Source: Microvirga subterranea
Lineage (GTDB): Bacteria; Pseudomonadota; Alphaproteobacteria; Rhizobiales; Beijerinckiaceae
NCBI RefSeq assembly: GCF_003350535.1
Contig: NZ_QQBB01000003.1
Coordinates: 248,001 to 312,000, forward strand
DNA length: 64,000 nucleotides
Direction of reading: 5' to 3'
Shown here: positions 45,688-54,405 of the stretch, one piece after another
Layout: every line of letters begins with the position of its first letter
Position numbering within the stretch: position 1 is the first letter of the stretch
Position numbers and translations under genes: made by a program
Notes under the pieces: model-generated
The model's input: the letters and a program-made list of their open reading frames with translations, nothing else
What the model was told of the DNA's origin: nothing
Databases searched by the model: none

Positions 45688-47160
45688 TCATAGGGCATCG
45701 AGAGGCCAGATCGGCCTGCGGATATTCTTGTATGGCCGTTCCATGAAGTTGCGCGTCGACAATGCGCCGGTGTCGACTTCGAGCACCTCCCGGGCAATCG
45801 GCTCGAACGCCGCACGGAAGTGCTGCATCGATTTGACGATGATGGTCGACTTGCGGGTCGGATCGACCCCGAGCGACGTGAACTGTCCAAGATCCGTCGC
45901 TTGGCCGTTATAACTGATCACGATGATCTCGACGCCGCCGACACGCAGCAATGCGCTCAGACCGTAGTTGCGACGGGCGCCGCCTCCCATCGGACCATAG
46001 GCAATGAGGTTTCCATCCGTCAGCGCCGCCACATGAGCCGTGATCTCAAGCGGGCCGCCGCCCATGGAAGGGTCGACCTTCCCGCCGAGCTTGAGCGTGA
46101 CGCTGTTGCCGACTCCGGCGGCCTGGGCCTGCCGGGCCGCCTCAGGGTCGCAGATGGCATGGAAGCCGACGTTCTGCAGATCCGCGTCGAGCACGGCCTT
46201 GAGGAGCTTCGTTGCATCGCCGTAGGCGCCCGAACCGGGATTGTCGGAGTAATCTGCGATGATGAGCGGCTTGTCGAACTTTCCTTCGCCTGCCTTGGCC
46301 TTTGCGATGGCCTCGTCCAACGGCGTGAAATGAATCGAGGAGAACGTGCGCTGGTCCCACACATAGTCCATCAAGGCGTCGGCGATGGATTGCGCCGAAG
46401 CGGGGTCGTTGCCCGTCACCGCAATGGATGGACCGATATCGTGGACGTCGGCGGAAGAGAAGCCGGCCTGGATGCTGACCACAAGGGCCTGCCCATCCGC
46501 CTCGATCTGGTCCGCTCGGCGCAGAAGCTCCATCATAGGAGGCGAGGTCGTACGGCCGCCGTCCAGGGCATACAGGATCGGCCGGCGAGACACGGCGACC
46601 TTCGGCGCGATTTCTCTCGCCATGGCCTTTTCGAGCAGCTCCGCGGCCTGCCAGGTCCGCTCGTACTGATCGACGTGGGGATAGGTTCGATAGGAGATGA
46701 GCGCATTGGCATTGTCGGCCATTTTCTGCGTCAGCGTCGCATGTAGGTCGAGAACCGCCATGATCGGAACATCATCGCCGACCCGCGCCCGGATGCGGGC
46801 CAGCAGCTCGCCCTCCCCGTCGTCGTGCGACTGCGTCGACATCGATCCGTGCAGATGCAGGAGAATTCCGTCCACCCCATCGCAGGCCCGAAGGATCCGC
46901 TCGGACACCGCGTCGAAAAAGGAATCCGTCACGCGGCCAGACGGGTTGGCCGACGTCACGATCGGGTGAACGAGACTCCAACCGAATTTCTCCGCGGCCT
47001 CGAACGCGGCGCCCATCGAGGTGCGCGTGCCGGTGAAGGAGCCGGGAATATCGTTGTCGAGATAGTAGCTGCTGTTCCTGAAGGCGTTCTCGTCCGTCGC
47101 CTGGACACTGAACGTGTTCGTCTCGTGCATGAACTCGGCCGCAAGAACACGTTTCGCCAT
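45688..47160 (-). CDS. M81-family metallopeptidase (MlrC/microcystinase-like)
   Basis: 490 residues. N-terminal DUF1485 part with HETNTF (about 11-16), the LHLHGSM and VLDLHATLT metal-ligand region, and a C-terminal MlrC domain. MlrC cuts the linear tetrapeptide step of microcystin breakdown, but relatives occur in many peptide-uptake loci of bacteria that do not meet microcystin. ATG 47160 has a G-rich RBS; the frame to 47256 is leader. First gene of the unit, divergent from a LysR gene. Confidence 0.85.
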   Translation of the reverse strand: MAKRVLAAEFMHETNTFSVQATDENAFRNSSYYLDNDIPGSFTGTRTSMGAAFEAAEKFGWSLVHPIVTSANPSGRVTDSFFDAVSERILRACDGVDGILLHLHGSMSTQSHDDGEGELLARIRARVGDDVPIMAVLDLHATLTQKMADNANALISYRTYPHVDQYERTWQAAELLEKAMAREIAPKVAVSRRPILYALDGGRTTSPPMMELLRRADQIEADGQALVVSIQAGFSSADVHDIGPSIAVTGNDPASAQSIADALMDYVWDQRTFSSIHFTPLDEAIAKAKAGEGKFDKPLIIADYSDNPGSGAYGDATKLLKAVLDADLQNVGFHAICDPEAARQAQAAGVGNSVTLKLGGKVDPSMGGGPLEITAHVAALTDGNLIAYGPMGGGARRNYGLSALLRVGGVEIIVISYNGQATDLGQFTSLGVDPTRKSTIIVKSMQHFRAAFEPIAREVLEVDTGALSTRNFMERPYKNIRRPIWPLDAL

Positions 47161-47275
47161 ATCCCCCCACTCCCTGGGCCCGAGCCCAAACTCTGGCAAT
47201 GTCCTATCGACCTCTTCTGACGGGTTTGACAGGACCAATCGGACGGATGGTGACAAAGGCGAAAAATTTCTTCAA

Positions 47276-47311
47276 ATATCAACTTCTGCTCAATTCATTC
47301 ATTTTTGATAT
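47276..47311. promoter_or_regulatory. Candidate LysR operator
   Basis: Seven-base arms ATATCAA (47276-47282) and TTGATAT (47305-47311), 22 bases apart, in an AT-rich intergenic region between the divergent M81 operon and LysR gene. Confidence 0.4.
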
Positions 47312-47326
47312 GAGGCCTGACAGAGT

Positions 47327-48271
47327 GTGACAATATCTCCTCGACATATCGAGATTTTTCATGCGGTCATGCTGTCCGGAAGCGTGACGCAGGCCGCCAT
47401 GGCCCTTCGCACTTCGCAGCCGACCGTCAGCCGGGAACTCAAAGACTTCGAGCAATCCCTCGGATTTCAGCTCTTCACCCGGAAAGGCCGGTCACTCGTT
47501 CCGACGGAGGCTGCGATCTCCCTCCACGGCGAGGTTCGGCGCTCGTTTATCGGGCTGGAGGAAATCGGCCGAACGGCGGAAGCCATTCGCGCGAACGCAT
47601 CCTCCCATATCAAGATCGTGTGCATGCCGGCCTACAGCACGACGCTTCTGCCGCCACTGTGCCGGGACTTCCTCCGGAGCAACGATTCCATTCGCCTGAG
47701 CATCTCCGCTCTCGGCAATTCGGTCCTGGCGAACGGGATCTCCGCACAGCATTACGACCTCTGCATCATCGAGGCCGATCTCGGCTTCGCGGGATGGACA
47801 TCGACGAGCATCCACGCCGGCGAGCAGGTTTGCATTGCGCCGAAGGGTCACCCGCTCACCCGGAGGCAGGTCCTTACCCCAGCCGACTTCGAAGGAGTCG
47901 ACTTCATCTATTTCTCAGCCGAAGACATGTATCGGCGAAAGCTGGACAACGTCTTCCGCGAGCATGGCGTCACGCGCCGGCTGAGGATGGAGGTGGCTAC
48001 GGCGGCGTCGGTCTGCTCCCTGGTATCGCTGGGCGTCGGCGTGTCGATCATCAACCCGATCAGTGCGCTGCACTGCCTGGATCAAGGCGTGGAGATGCGC
48101 CGCCTCTCCTTCTCGATCCCCTATACAGTTCGGCTGCACAAGAACCAGAGCACGCGCACCCCACGCGCTCTCGATGCCTTTGCCGAGAGCTGCATCGAAG
48201 CGGTCGCTAACATGCAGCGACAGGTTCAGCAGCGCCTCGACGGCCCCGCAGCAATACTCCACGCCGTCTGA
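47327..48271 (+). CDS. LysR-family regulator (OccR/NocR-like)
   Basis: 314 residues. HTH region MTISPRHIEIFHAVMLSGSV-type with TSQPTVSRELKDFEQSLG resembles the OccR/NocR group, which responds to opines or related amino-acid conjugates. The start is a GTG at 47327 with GAGG upstream but a long spacing (about 12), so it is not firm. Divergent from the M81-Dpp operon, its probable target. Confidence 0.88.
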   Translation: MTISPRHIEIFHAVMLSGSVTQAAMALRTSQPTVSRELKDFEQSLGFQLFTRKGRSLVPTEAAISLHGEVRRSFIGLEEIGRTAEAIRANASSHIKIVCMPAYSTTLLPPLCRDFLRSNDSIRLSISALGNSVLANGISAQHYDLCIIEADLGFAGWTSTSIHAGEQVCIAPKGHPLTRRQVLTPADFEGVDFIYFSAEDMYRRKLDNVFREHGVTRRLRMEVATAASVCSLVSLGVGVSIINPISALHCLDQGVEMRRLSFSIPYTVRLHKNQSTRTPRALDAFAESCIEAVANMQRQVQQRLDGPAAILHAV

Positions 48272-48328
48272 CGGCAGGGGCAGATCAGTTGCCCATGTGT
48301 CCCCCGTCACGGACGACGTCAAGGCTCC

Positions 48329-49192
48329 TCATGCAGCCTTCACGTCGGCTGGAAGCCGGCCCGAGAAGGCAACCGCAGTTGGTCCAATGAGAGTGACGCT
48401 CTCGTCGCCATGAACCTCGACCCGCAGGCATCCTCCCGGCATATCGACTTTGACCAGGCTCTCCTGCGTCAGCCCACGGCGCCGGGCGGCGAGCACGGCG
48501 GCGCAGGCTCCGCTGCCACAGGCGCGGGTCAGGATGCCCGGGCGCTCCCAGACGACCAGACGGATCAGGTCCGGAGCCGCCATCGCTGCAACCCCCACAT
48601 TGGCGCCCTCCCACAGCATAGGATGATTCTGAATCGCAGGAGCCCAGCGAGGCACATCGACCTCGTCGCGGTTTCCGACGAAGCAGACGACGTGCGGATT
48701 GCCGACATTCACAGCCGTCGGCTGAACGAGCGGTCCTGAGGCCATATCGAGAGCAAGGGTGTCGGCCTCGGACGCGAGAGGGATGCTCTGCCAGTCCCAT
48801 CTTGGAGCCGGCAGGCCTAAGGCAATGTCACGCTCGCCGAAACGTGCAGCGTCGATCAGGCCTCCCAGGGTCTCCAGGCGCAACCGACCCGCGCCGCTCT
48901 CCTGCAGGAGCAGCCACGCAACACAGCGCGTCGCATTCAGACAGGTCTCTGCCTCGGCGCCGTCCACGTTGTAGATCCGCATGCGGGCGTCCGCCCCTGC
49001 CGCTGACGGCGGCTCGATCACCAGAAGCTGGTCCCCGCCGACGCCGATATGCCGATCGCAGATCCAACGGATTTGCTCGTGCGTCGGTCGAAACGGCTCC
49101 GCACGCCCGTCGACAACGACGAAATCGTTGCCGAGGCCATGCATTTTCAGGAACGGGCGTCCGCTAGGGAGAAGGGCGGGCAAGATCAACAC
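48329..49192 (-). CDS. dapF: Diaminopimelate epimerase-like protein, atypical active site
   Basis: About 287 residues. The FLKMHGLGNDFVVVDGR start and the two-lobed DapF pattern are clear. The first catalytic motif, normally N-x-D-G-S-x4-C-G-N-x-x-R, reads NVDGAEAETCLNATR: Cys and Asn are kept, Gly is lost. The second Cys is in TRACGSGAC, but the usual GET is ILT. The enzyme may still interconvert LL- and meso-diaminopimelate, or may act on another amino acid. The start is uncertain: GTG 49192, TTG 49183 or TTG 49255, none with a good RBS. Confidence 0.75.
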   Translation of the reverse strand: MLILPALLPSGRPFLKMHGLGNDFVVVDGRAEPFRPTHEQIRWICDRHIGVGGDQLLVIEPPSAAGADARMRIYNVDGAEAETCLNATRCVAWLLLQESGAGRLRLETLGGLIDAARFGERDIALGLPAPRWDWQSIPLASEADTLALDMASGPLVQPTAVNVGNPHVVCFVGNRDEVDVPRWAPAIQNHPMLWEGANVGVAAMAAPDLIRLVVWERPGILTRACGSGACAAVLAARRRGLTQESLVKVDMPGGCLRVEVHGDESVTLIGPTAVAFSGRLPADVKAA

Positions 49193-49493
49193 GACACAGA
49201 AAGGAGCCGAAATGGCCGGAGACCTCAGAATGATTTCTGTCCCCGGACACGTCAAGCGAAGGTGACATCCTTCGAGAGGCTGGCGCGTTGCTCCTCACAT
49301 CCAGTGGCGGCAGGCGCAGTTCGCGGCGAGGACAGCCGTACATTTGGCGCAGCTTCGTGACGCGAGAGAAGCTCCCATGGTCTCCTGGGCACCCTGCCCC
49401 ACCATCATGGCCTGTCATGCCTCAATTGCATCGCCTCTCCTCTCAGTACGGACAAGAGGCTTCGAGGCATGAGAAATCACGCAGCGATGGGCG
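49193..49493. other. Intergenic stretch with an orphan Shine-Dalgarno and 17-codon ORF
   Basis: 301 bases upstream of dapF, with no recognised gene. On the plus strand AAAGGAG sits five bases before an ATG at 49212, opening a 17-codon frame that stops at 49265. It may be a small protein or chance. No hairpin of note. Confidence 0.4.
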
Positions 49494-50510
49494 CTAGCGT
49501 CGTGGTGGATAGATCGTCTTCCAATCCCTCTTCATGTCGACCACGAGCCACCCACGCTTCGAGGCTTCGTCGAGGGCCTTGTCGAGCCGCCCCACCTCGG
49601 AGGTTCGGTCATAGGCATATTCGCGCTCGGCATCCGTGTGGTGGACGATGAGGCCGAAGCGGGGCCCCGTGTTCAGCGTCGTCCATTGCAGCATCTGGAG
49701 GTCGCCGTCCGAATTGCCGGCGGCGAAGACCGGACGGCGGCCGATGAAGCGGTTGATGCCGAGCGGCTTGCCCGGCCCGTCATCGATGAACTCCACCGTA
49801 GGCAGCTTCTCGATGATCGGTGTATCCCCGTCGAGACGGTACGACGTCTTCCCGCTCGACCCCACGACCTGCTCGGGCGGAATGCCGTAAGCTTTTTCCG
49901 TCCATGGCCGCATGAACTCGACGCCGCCGCCGGAGACGATGAAGGTCTTGAAGCCGTTAGTCCGCAGATAGACAAGCAGGTCCAGCATCGGCTGGTAGAT
50001 CAGCTCCGTGTAGGGCCGGGCGAAGCGCGGATGCCGCGCCGTGGCGAGCCAGTTGGCGACGGTCTTTTCGAACGCGGTCGTGATCATGCCGCTATGCGTC
50101 GCCGCCACGAGATCCGCGAGTCCCTGCTCGCCGAGCGCCGCAAGCGCTGCCCTGTCGCTCTCCAGAATTGCCTTGTAGGGCTGCCTTTCGCGCAGGTCTG
50201 GATTGTCCTTGGCGATCTCCCTCGCCCGGTCGAGGATGAAGGCCGCCTGCACATACATCGGCTGCTCCGTCCAGAGCGTGCCGTCGTTGTCGAATGTCGC
50301 GATTCGCTCCTCGACGGGGACGAAGTCCGGTCCTCCCTCCCGGGTCACCTTCTCGACGAATGCGATGATCGACGTCTTGCCAGCGCCGTCGTTCCAGGAC
50401 GGCAATGGATCCGGCTGGGCCCATGCGCCGACGGAAAAGAGGCTTGAAGATAGAAATATCATTGCAGCAAGAAAGCCGCGTCTGGATGGCGTACCCATGG
50501 CGTGCAGCAT
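49494..50510 (-). CDS. HAD-superfamily phosphatase, exported
   Basis: 338 residues. A Tat-like signal (PSRRGFLAAM, hydrophobic to about 30) precedes the HAD domain. Motif I is TFDNDGTLWTEQP, motif II SGGG, and the acidic motif is FAAGNSDGDLQML. ATG 50510 has AGGAG at six bases, chosen over the frame start 50540. Substrate unknown; the family resembles putative periplasmic acid phosphatases. Confidence 0.85.
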   Translation of the reverse strand: MLHAMGTPSRRGFLAAMIFLSSSLFSVGAWAQPDPLPSWNDGAGKTSIIAFVEKVTREGGPDFVPVEERIATFDNDGTLWTEQPMYVQAAFILDRAREIAKDNPDLRERQPYKAILESDRAALAALGEQGLADLVAATHSGMITTAFEKTVANWLATARHPRFARPYTELIYQPMLDLLVYLRTNGFKTFIVSGGGVEFMRPWTEKAYGIPPEQVVGSSGKTSYRLDGDTPIIEKLPTVEFIDDGPGKPLGINRFIGRRPVFAAGNSDGDLQMLQWTTLNTGPRFGLIVHHTDAEREYAYDRTSEVGRLDKALDEASKRGWLVVDMKRDWKTIYPPRR

Positions 50511-50760
50511 CGCGCTTCGCTCCTCGTGAAACGGCTCCATCAGGAAGTATCGCTGCCTGCGGGGGTTGCGACGCCATAGGCAGACACTCTGACAAGCTGC
50601 ATCGTCACGGCACCCCGGTCAACGGACCGGCCGCCGCGAGCAGATAGTCCCCCTCCGATCGAGCGCGTTCGGAAGAGAATTGCCGCGCGCCATGACGGAC
50701 TGACTCATATCGACCCCACGGCCACCCGCCGGATTGCGGCCCGAACCGTCGACCAGGCAT

Positions 50761-50785
50761 GGAACCTTAGCCGTTCTTCCCCGTC
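50761..50785 (+). promoter_or_regulatory. Possible ECF-type promoter upstream of the L,D-transpeptidase
   Basis: GGAAC (50761-50765), 16-base spacer, CGTC (50782-50785), 51 bases before the ATG at 50836. Matches the GGAAC-type -35 and CGT-type -10 of ECF sigma factors. Confidence 0.45.
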
Positions 50786-50835
50786 ATCCTCCCGAAGCTT
50801 CGGACGAGAAGATGAGCAGCGCGGGGAGGCGGTCA

Positions 50836-51408
50836 ATGCGGAGACGGCAGATGCGAAGAGTGTCCTCGTTTTTGGTTCTGCTCATCGCAGCCTCGAGCAG
50901 CGTGTTCCCCGCTACGGCAGCCGAGGTTCGCATCGTGGTCGACAAGACGACCCAGCGCATGACCGTTTCGGTCGACGGCACGGAACGCTATTCCTGGCGC
51001 GTCTCGACCGGCATGACGAGTTACGCCACGCCGGCTGGATCCTTCACGCCCTCCCGGCTGGCCAGAGAACACTATTCGAAGGAATGGGATAACGCCCCCA
51101 TGCCGCACTCGATCTTCTTCACGGACGCAGGTCATGCCATTCATGGAAGCCAAGCCGTCGGTCGCCTCGGCTCGCCAGCGTCCCATGGCTGCGTGCGGCT
51201 CGCCCCGAGGAATGCCAGTGCTCTCTTCAATCTCGTCTCGGCGGAAGGACTCGAAAACACCCGTATCGAGGTGATTGGCGTCGACCCGATCGGCACGGCG
51301 TTCGGCGCCGGCAATGGGGCGGTGGGCGAATATGGTCACCTGACCAGCTTCGACCCGCTCACCGATGGAATCATGGCCGGCGCCCCTGCCGCTCGGAGAC
51401 GCCCGTAG
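50836..51408 (+). CDS. Periplasmic L,D-transpeptidase (YkuD)
   Basis: 190 residues. Start ATG 50836 has GGGGAGG at six bases. Signal peptide (about 7-27, ending FPATAAE). YkuD catalytic motif SHGCVRL with the preceding IHGS His; strand pattern VDKTTQRMTVSVDG. No LysM or other binding domain. Probably forms 3-3 cross-links or anchors proteins. Convergent with the subtilisin gene. Confidence 0.88.
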   Translation: MRRRQMRRVSSFLVLLIAASSSVFPATAAEVRIVVDKTTQRMTVSVDGTERYSWRVSTGMTSYATPAGSFTPSRLAREHYSKEWDNAPMPHSIFFTDAGHAIHGSQAVGRLGSPASHGCVRLAPRNASALFNLVSAEGLENTRIEVIGVDPIGTAFGAGNGAVGEYGHLTSFDPLTDGIMAGAPAARRRP

Positions 51409-51458
51409 GATCGTATTCAGGATCGTTCGACTCCACCAAGGCTATGGCGACGGGCCGA

Positions 51459-53606
51459 TTACGGCGCCGAGTCTTCCTGTTGCATGACTGACGCAGTCGG
51501 CACGCGACTGGCCACAGGAGTCGTCGGCTCCCCTTCCGGTGCGGAGCAAAGGTTCGTCATCTGGAGAAGGCCATAGCCGAACGTTGCGTCCCGCCCGGGC
51601 TGGCCAAGATCGCGCGTATGGCCCTGCACCTGCTTCTGCAAGCCCTCGATGCCCACTTCAGGCTGCGTAGCCCGGACCATCGCCATGGCGGCCGATACGA
51701 AGGGAACGGCATAGGAGGTCCCGCTCCTCGCTGTCGTTCCGCCGTTGGACTGAGCCGTTCGGATCTCCACGCCGGGTGCCGAAAAGGCCACGTAGGAGCC
51801 CCGGGTCGCGCGCCGGTAGACGTTGAGCTGACGATCCACCGCCGTCACGGCAACGACTCCGGGATAAGCTGCCGGATAGGACGGCTCGGCAGCCGCCCCG
51901 TTGTTGCCAACCGCCGCAACGAGGACGATATCCCTCGCCTGGGCCGCTTCGACGGCCTTTCTGAGGATCTCGTTCGGCGGCCCCGACAGGCTGAGGTTGA
52001 CGACCTTCACGCCGCGGTCGGCAAGCGCCTCCAGCGCGCCGACGAGGGACAGGACGTCGGCCCGGTCCGCCGTACCGCTGCCCTTGGAGAAGGCATCAAC
52101 GGCAACGAGCCTTGCCCGCGGGATCAGCCCCGGCGCGTCGCTGCCCGGCCGCCCGACGAGGAGCGCCGCGATGGCTGTGCCATGCTCAAGGGAGGAGCTG
52201 CCTCCGGTTTCCTTCGGGAGCTTCAACAGCTCGATGGACTGGCCTCTCAGTGCCTCGTGATCCAGATCGATGCCGGTATCGATGAGGCCGATCAGCGCCG
52301 GAGACCCGCATTGCTCCGCCTCAGGTGGCGTCCAGCCGACCAGCACCGAGGCGCCGCAGCCCGGATCGGTGCATCCGGAAGCCCGGTCATCCGTCCCGCC
52401 TTCCGTGTAATAGTAGGTGTCCATGTCGGCCGACGCTTCGCGGCTGACCCTTTGGACGGCACGTCGAGCCTGCGCGACGGTCATGCCGCTGGGCAGTTGC
52501 AGCCGGACGATCCGGGGCGCGATGACGCCACGCGTCTGGGAGGTCAATTTCAGCCCTGAAGCAGCCAGCTTCGTCAAATCCTGGTCCGAGAGCCCCGAGG
52601 CGATGATCGAGTTTGACGATTGCCGTGGCTTGGACGCTGAGCCCGTCGGCTGGGCCGGGTTCATCATGCCGGGGGAAGCAGAGCCCACGGCCCGCGGCGA
52701 CTGAGCCGGCTCGCTGGCGCGCGAGCCGTTGGCGGGGCTGGATCCGCCGCGCGCGGCCGAGCCCGAGCTCTTATCGGGACGGCTTGCTGCACCCTTGCCG
52801 TATTGCGCTTTTCCGCCGGCAATAGATGCCTTTCCGGTCTTGCCGGCTGTCGTCTGGCTGTTGGCGACCGTCGGTTTGGTGGGCCGGGCCGGACCGGGCG
52901 GGACTGCCGGCGCGCTGTATCCGAACCAGGAATCCTGCCCTCTGGCGATGGCGCCTCTCCCGTTTGCCTCTCCGGCCGCTGCGCGGGAGCGCCCCGGCGC
53001 GTCGCCCGATCGACCAGGCACGTCCCCTCGGCTGCTGGAACCACCCCCGGCCGGGTTCCCGTCCGAGGCGAGGCCGCCGCTCATGCCGTGCCCGGCTCCG
53101 CTGCCTCCCGATGGGCCCGCTCCACCGCTGCCGGCCCCTCCACCTCTTCCGCCGGCGCTGCCACCTGCATTGCCGTTGCCGGAATTTCCGCCTCCAGGGC
53201 TGCCGCCCGCCGATGCCCCGGAATTGCCATGACCACCGTTGCTGTTGCCGTTGCCATTCCCGGAGCCCGCTCCAGCGCCGGAATTGCCTCCGGCGTTGCC
53301 GTTCCCGTCGGAATTGCCGTTTCCGCCACCCTTGCCGCCGCCGTTGCCGTTACCAGCGTTGCCGTTCCCGGCGCCGTTTCCGGAGTTTCCGCCATTGCCG
53401 TGCCCGCCGGCATTTCCGGCGTTACCATTCCCGCCACCGTTTCCATTCCCGCCGCCGTTTCCGGCACCGTCCCCCGCCTCGGCCAGGGCGCTCGAGCCGA
53501 TCAGTTGCAGGTCAGTCCCTGAGCGCAGGTCGAATTGCACTTGAACGGGCGCCGCGGCAGCCAGGCCTGCGGTCGTGATCAGGAGATACCGACACCAACG
53601 TGCCAT
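51459..53606 (-). CDS. S8 subtilisin-like serine protease with Gly/Asn-rich N-terminal region
   Basis: 715 residues. Signal peptide (1-20), then a low-complexity region (about 45-210) of Gly, Asn, Ala and Ser with short irregular GGNGN-type units, a Pro/Ala linker, and a catalytic domain (about 430-690). Triad D443 (LIDTGIDLD), H475 (EHGTAIA) and S631 (GTSYAVPF) are all present. Surface-exposed or secreted, maybe tethered. Lies beside the ECF sigma and anti-sigma genes, divergent, a common arrangement in this group, suggesting a link. A regulated-proteolysis or matrix role is inference. Confidence 0.88.
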   Translation of the reverse strand: MARWCRYLLITTAGLAAAAPVQVQFDLRSGTDLQLIGSSALAEAGDGAGNGGGNGNGGGNGNAGNAGGHGNGGNSGNGAGNGNAGNGNGGGKGGGNGNSDGNGNAGGNSGAGAGSGNGNGNSNGGHGNSGASAGGSPGGGNSGNGNAGGSAGGRGGGAGSGGAGPSGGSGAGHGMSGGLASDGNPAGGGSSSRGDVPGRSGDAPGRSRAAAGEANGRGAIARGQDSWFGYSAPAVPPGPARPTKPTVANSQTTAGKTGKASIAGGKAQYGKGAASRPDKSSGSAARGGSSPANGSRASEPAQSPRAVGSASPGMMNPAQPTGSASKPRQSSNSIIASGLSDQDLTKLAASGLKLTSQTRGVIAPRIVRLQLPSGMTVAQARRAVQRVSREASADMDTYYYTEGGTDDRASGCTDPGCGASVLVGWTPPEAEQCGSPALIGLIDTGIDLDHEALRGQSIELLKLPKETGGSSSLEHGTAIAALLVGRPGSDAPGLIPRARLVAVDAFSKGSGTADRADVLSLVGALEALADRGVKVVNLSLSGPPNEILRKAVEAAQARDIVLVAAVGNNGAAAEPSYPAAYPGVVAVTAVDRQLNVYRRATRGSYVAFSAPGVEIRTAQSNGGTTARSGTSYAVPFVSAAMAMVRATQPEVGIEGLQKQVQGHTRDLGQPGRDATFGYGLLQMTNLCSAPEGEPTTPVASRVPTASVMQQEDSAP

Positions 53607-53844
53607 TCGTGTTCCTCGTGGCTCATTCCCGGTACGGAGGCGCTGCGAAACCGCTCGGCTTGATAGGCTCGCTCGGCTCAGGGCCCGAAACGCTCCTTGC
53701 CTTGATACCTAGCAACACCAGATCCCGTGGGTAGTCGCTCCGACTCAGTCGATCCTCAGAATCTTAAACAATGCAGGCTCGATTGTGTTCGGGGCGCTCA
53801 CGCCGATCAACGATCCGGCACCTATGCCGGTGCCGAAAGCATCG

Positions 53845-53870
53845 GGAATAAATTACCCCCCTGCCTCGTT
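53845..53870 (+). promoter_or_regulatory. Putative ECF promoter (autoregulatory)
   Basis: GGAAT (53845-53849), 17-base spacer, CGTT (53867-53870), 30 bases before the sigma factor ATG. Same pattern as upstream of the DUF1236 gene at 55257. Confidence 0.6.
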
Positions 53871-53899
53871 TGTACGGGAAAGGGCGACGCGGAGTAGCG

Positions 53900-54391
53900 A
53901 TGCCGGCAGCCATTGGACAGGACCTTGTGGCGCTTCTGCCACGGCTGAGGCGCTTTGCCTTGGTGCTCTGCCGCTCGCCTTCGCTCGCAGACGATCTCGT
54001 GCAGGGCGCCTGCGAACGGGCGCTGGCGAATGCCGGAAGCTTCACCCCGGGCACCCGCTTCGACGCCTGGGCCTTCCGCATCCTGCGCAACCATTGGATC
54101 GACCATCTAAGGCGCTCAAGGACCGAGGGCATGAGTGAGGACGTGACGGTGCAGACGCATATCGTCGGCGATGCGGGCGAAGAGCCCATTCTGAACAAGC
54201 TTTTGCTGGCCGAGGTTCAGCAGATCATCGACGCGATGCCGTCGGAACAGCGGGAAGTGCTGCTCCTCGTCTGCGTCGAGGACCTCGCCTATCGGGAGGC
54301 GGCCGAGGTTCTGGGGGTTCCGATCGGCACGGTGATGAGCCGCCTCGCGCGGGCCCGCAAGCGGCTCGTCGAAATGACGGCTGCAGCCTGA
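53900..54391 (+). CDS. ECF RNA polymerase sigma factor
   Basis: 163 residues. Region 2 with ADDLVQGACERALANAG (about 27-43) and region 4 with AYREAAEVLGVPIGTVMSRLARARKRL (about 132-158). ATG 53900 preceded by GGAG at five bases. Translationally coupled to the anti-sigma gene that follows. Probably controls envelope functions with its neighbours. Confidence 0.9.
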   Translation: MPAAIGQDLVALLPRLRRFALVLCRSPSLADDLVQGACERALANAGSFTPGTRFDAWAFRILRNHWIDHLRRSRTEGMSEDVTVQTHIVGDAGEEPILNKLLLAEVQQIIDAMPSEQREVLLLVCVEDLAYREAAEVLGVPIGTVMSRLARARKRLVEMTAAA

Positions 54392-54405
54392 TGGCGGAGA
54401 GGCAT

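Noticed and set aside
53081-53544. Repeat-like GC-rich units resembling a repeat array or CRISPR
   Set aside because: Irregular units encode the Gly/Asn-rich part of the subtilisin in frame; no constant repeat with unique spacers.
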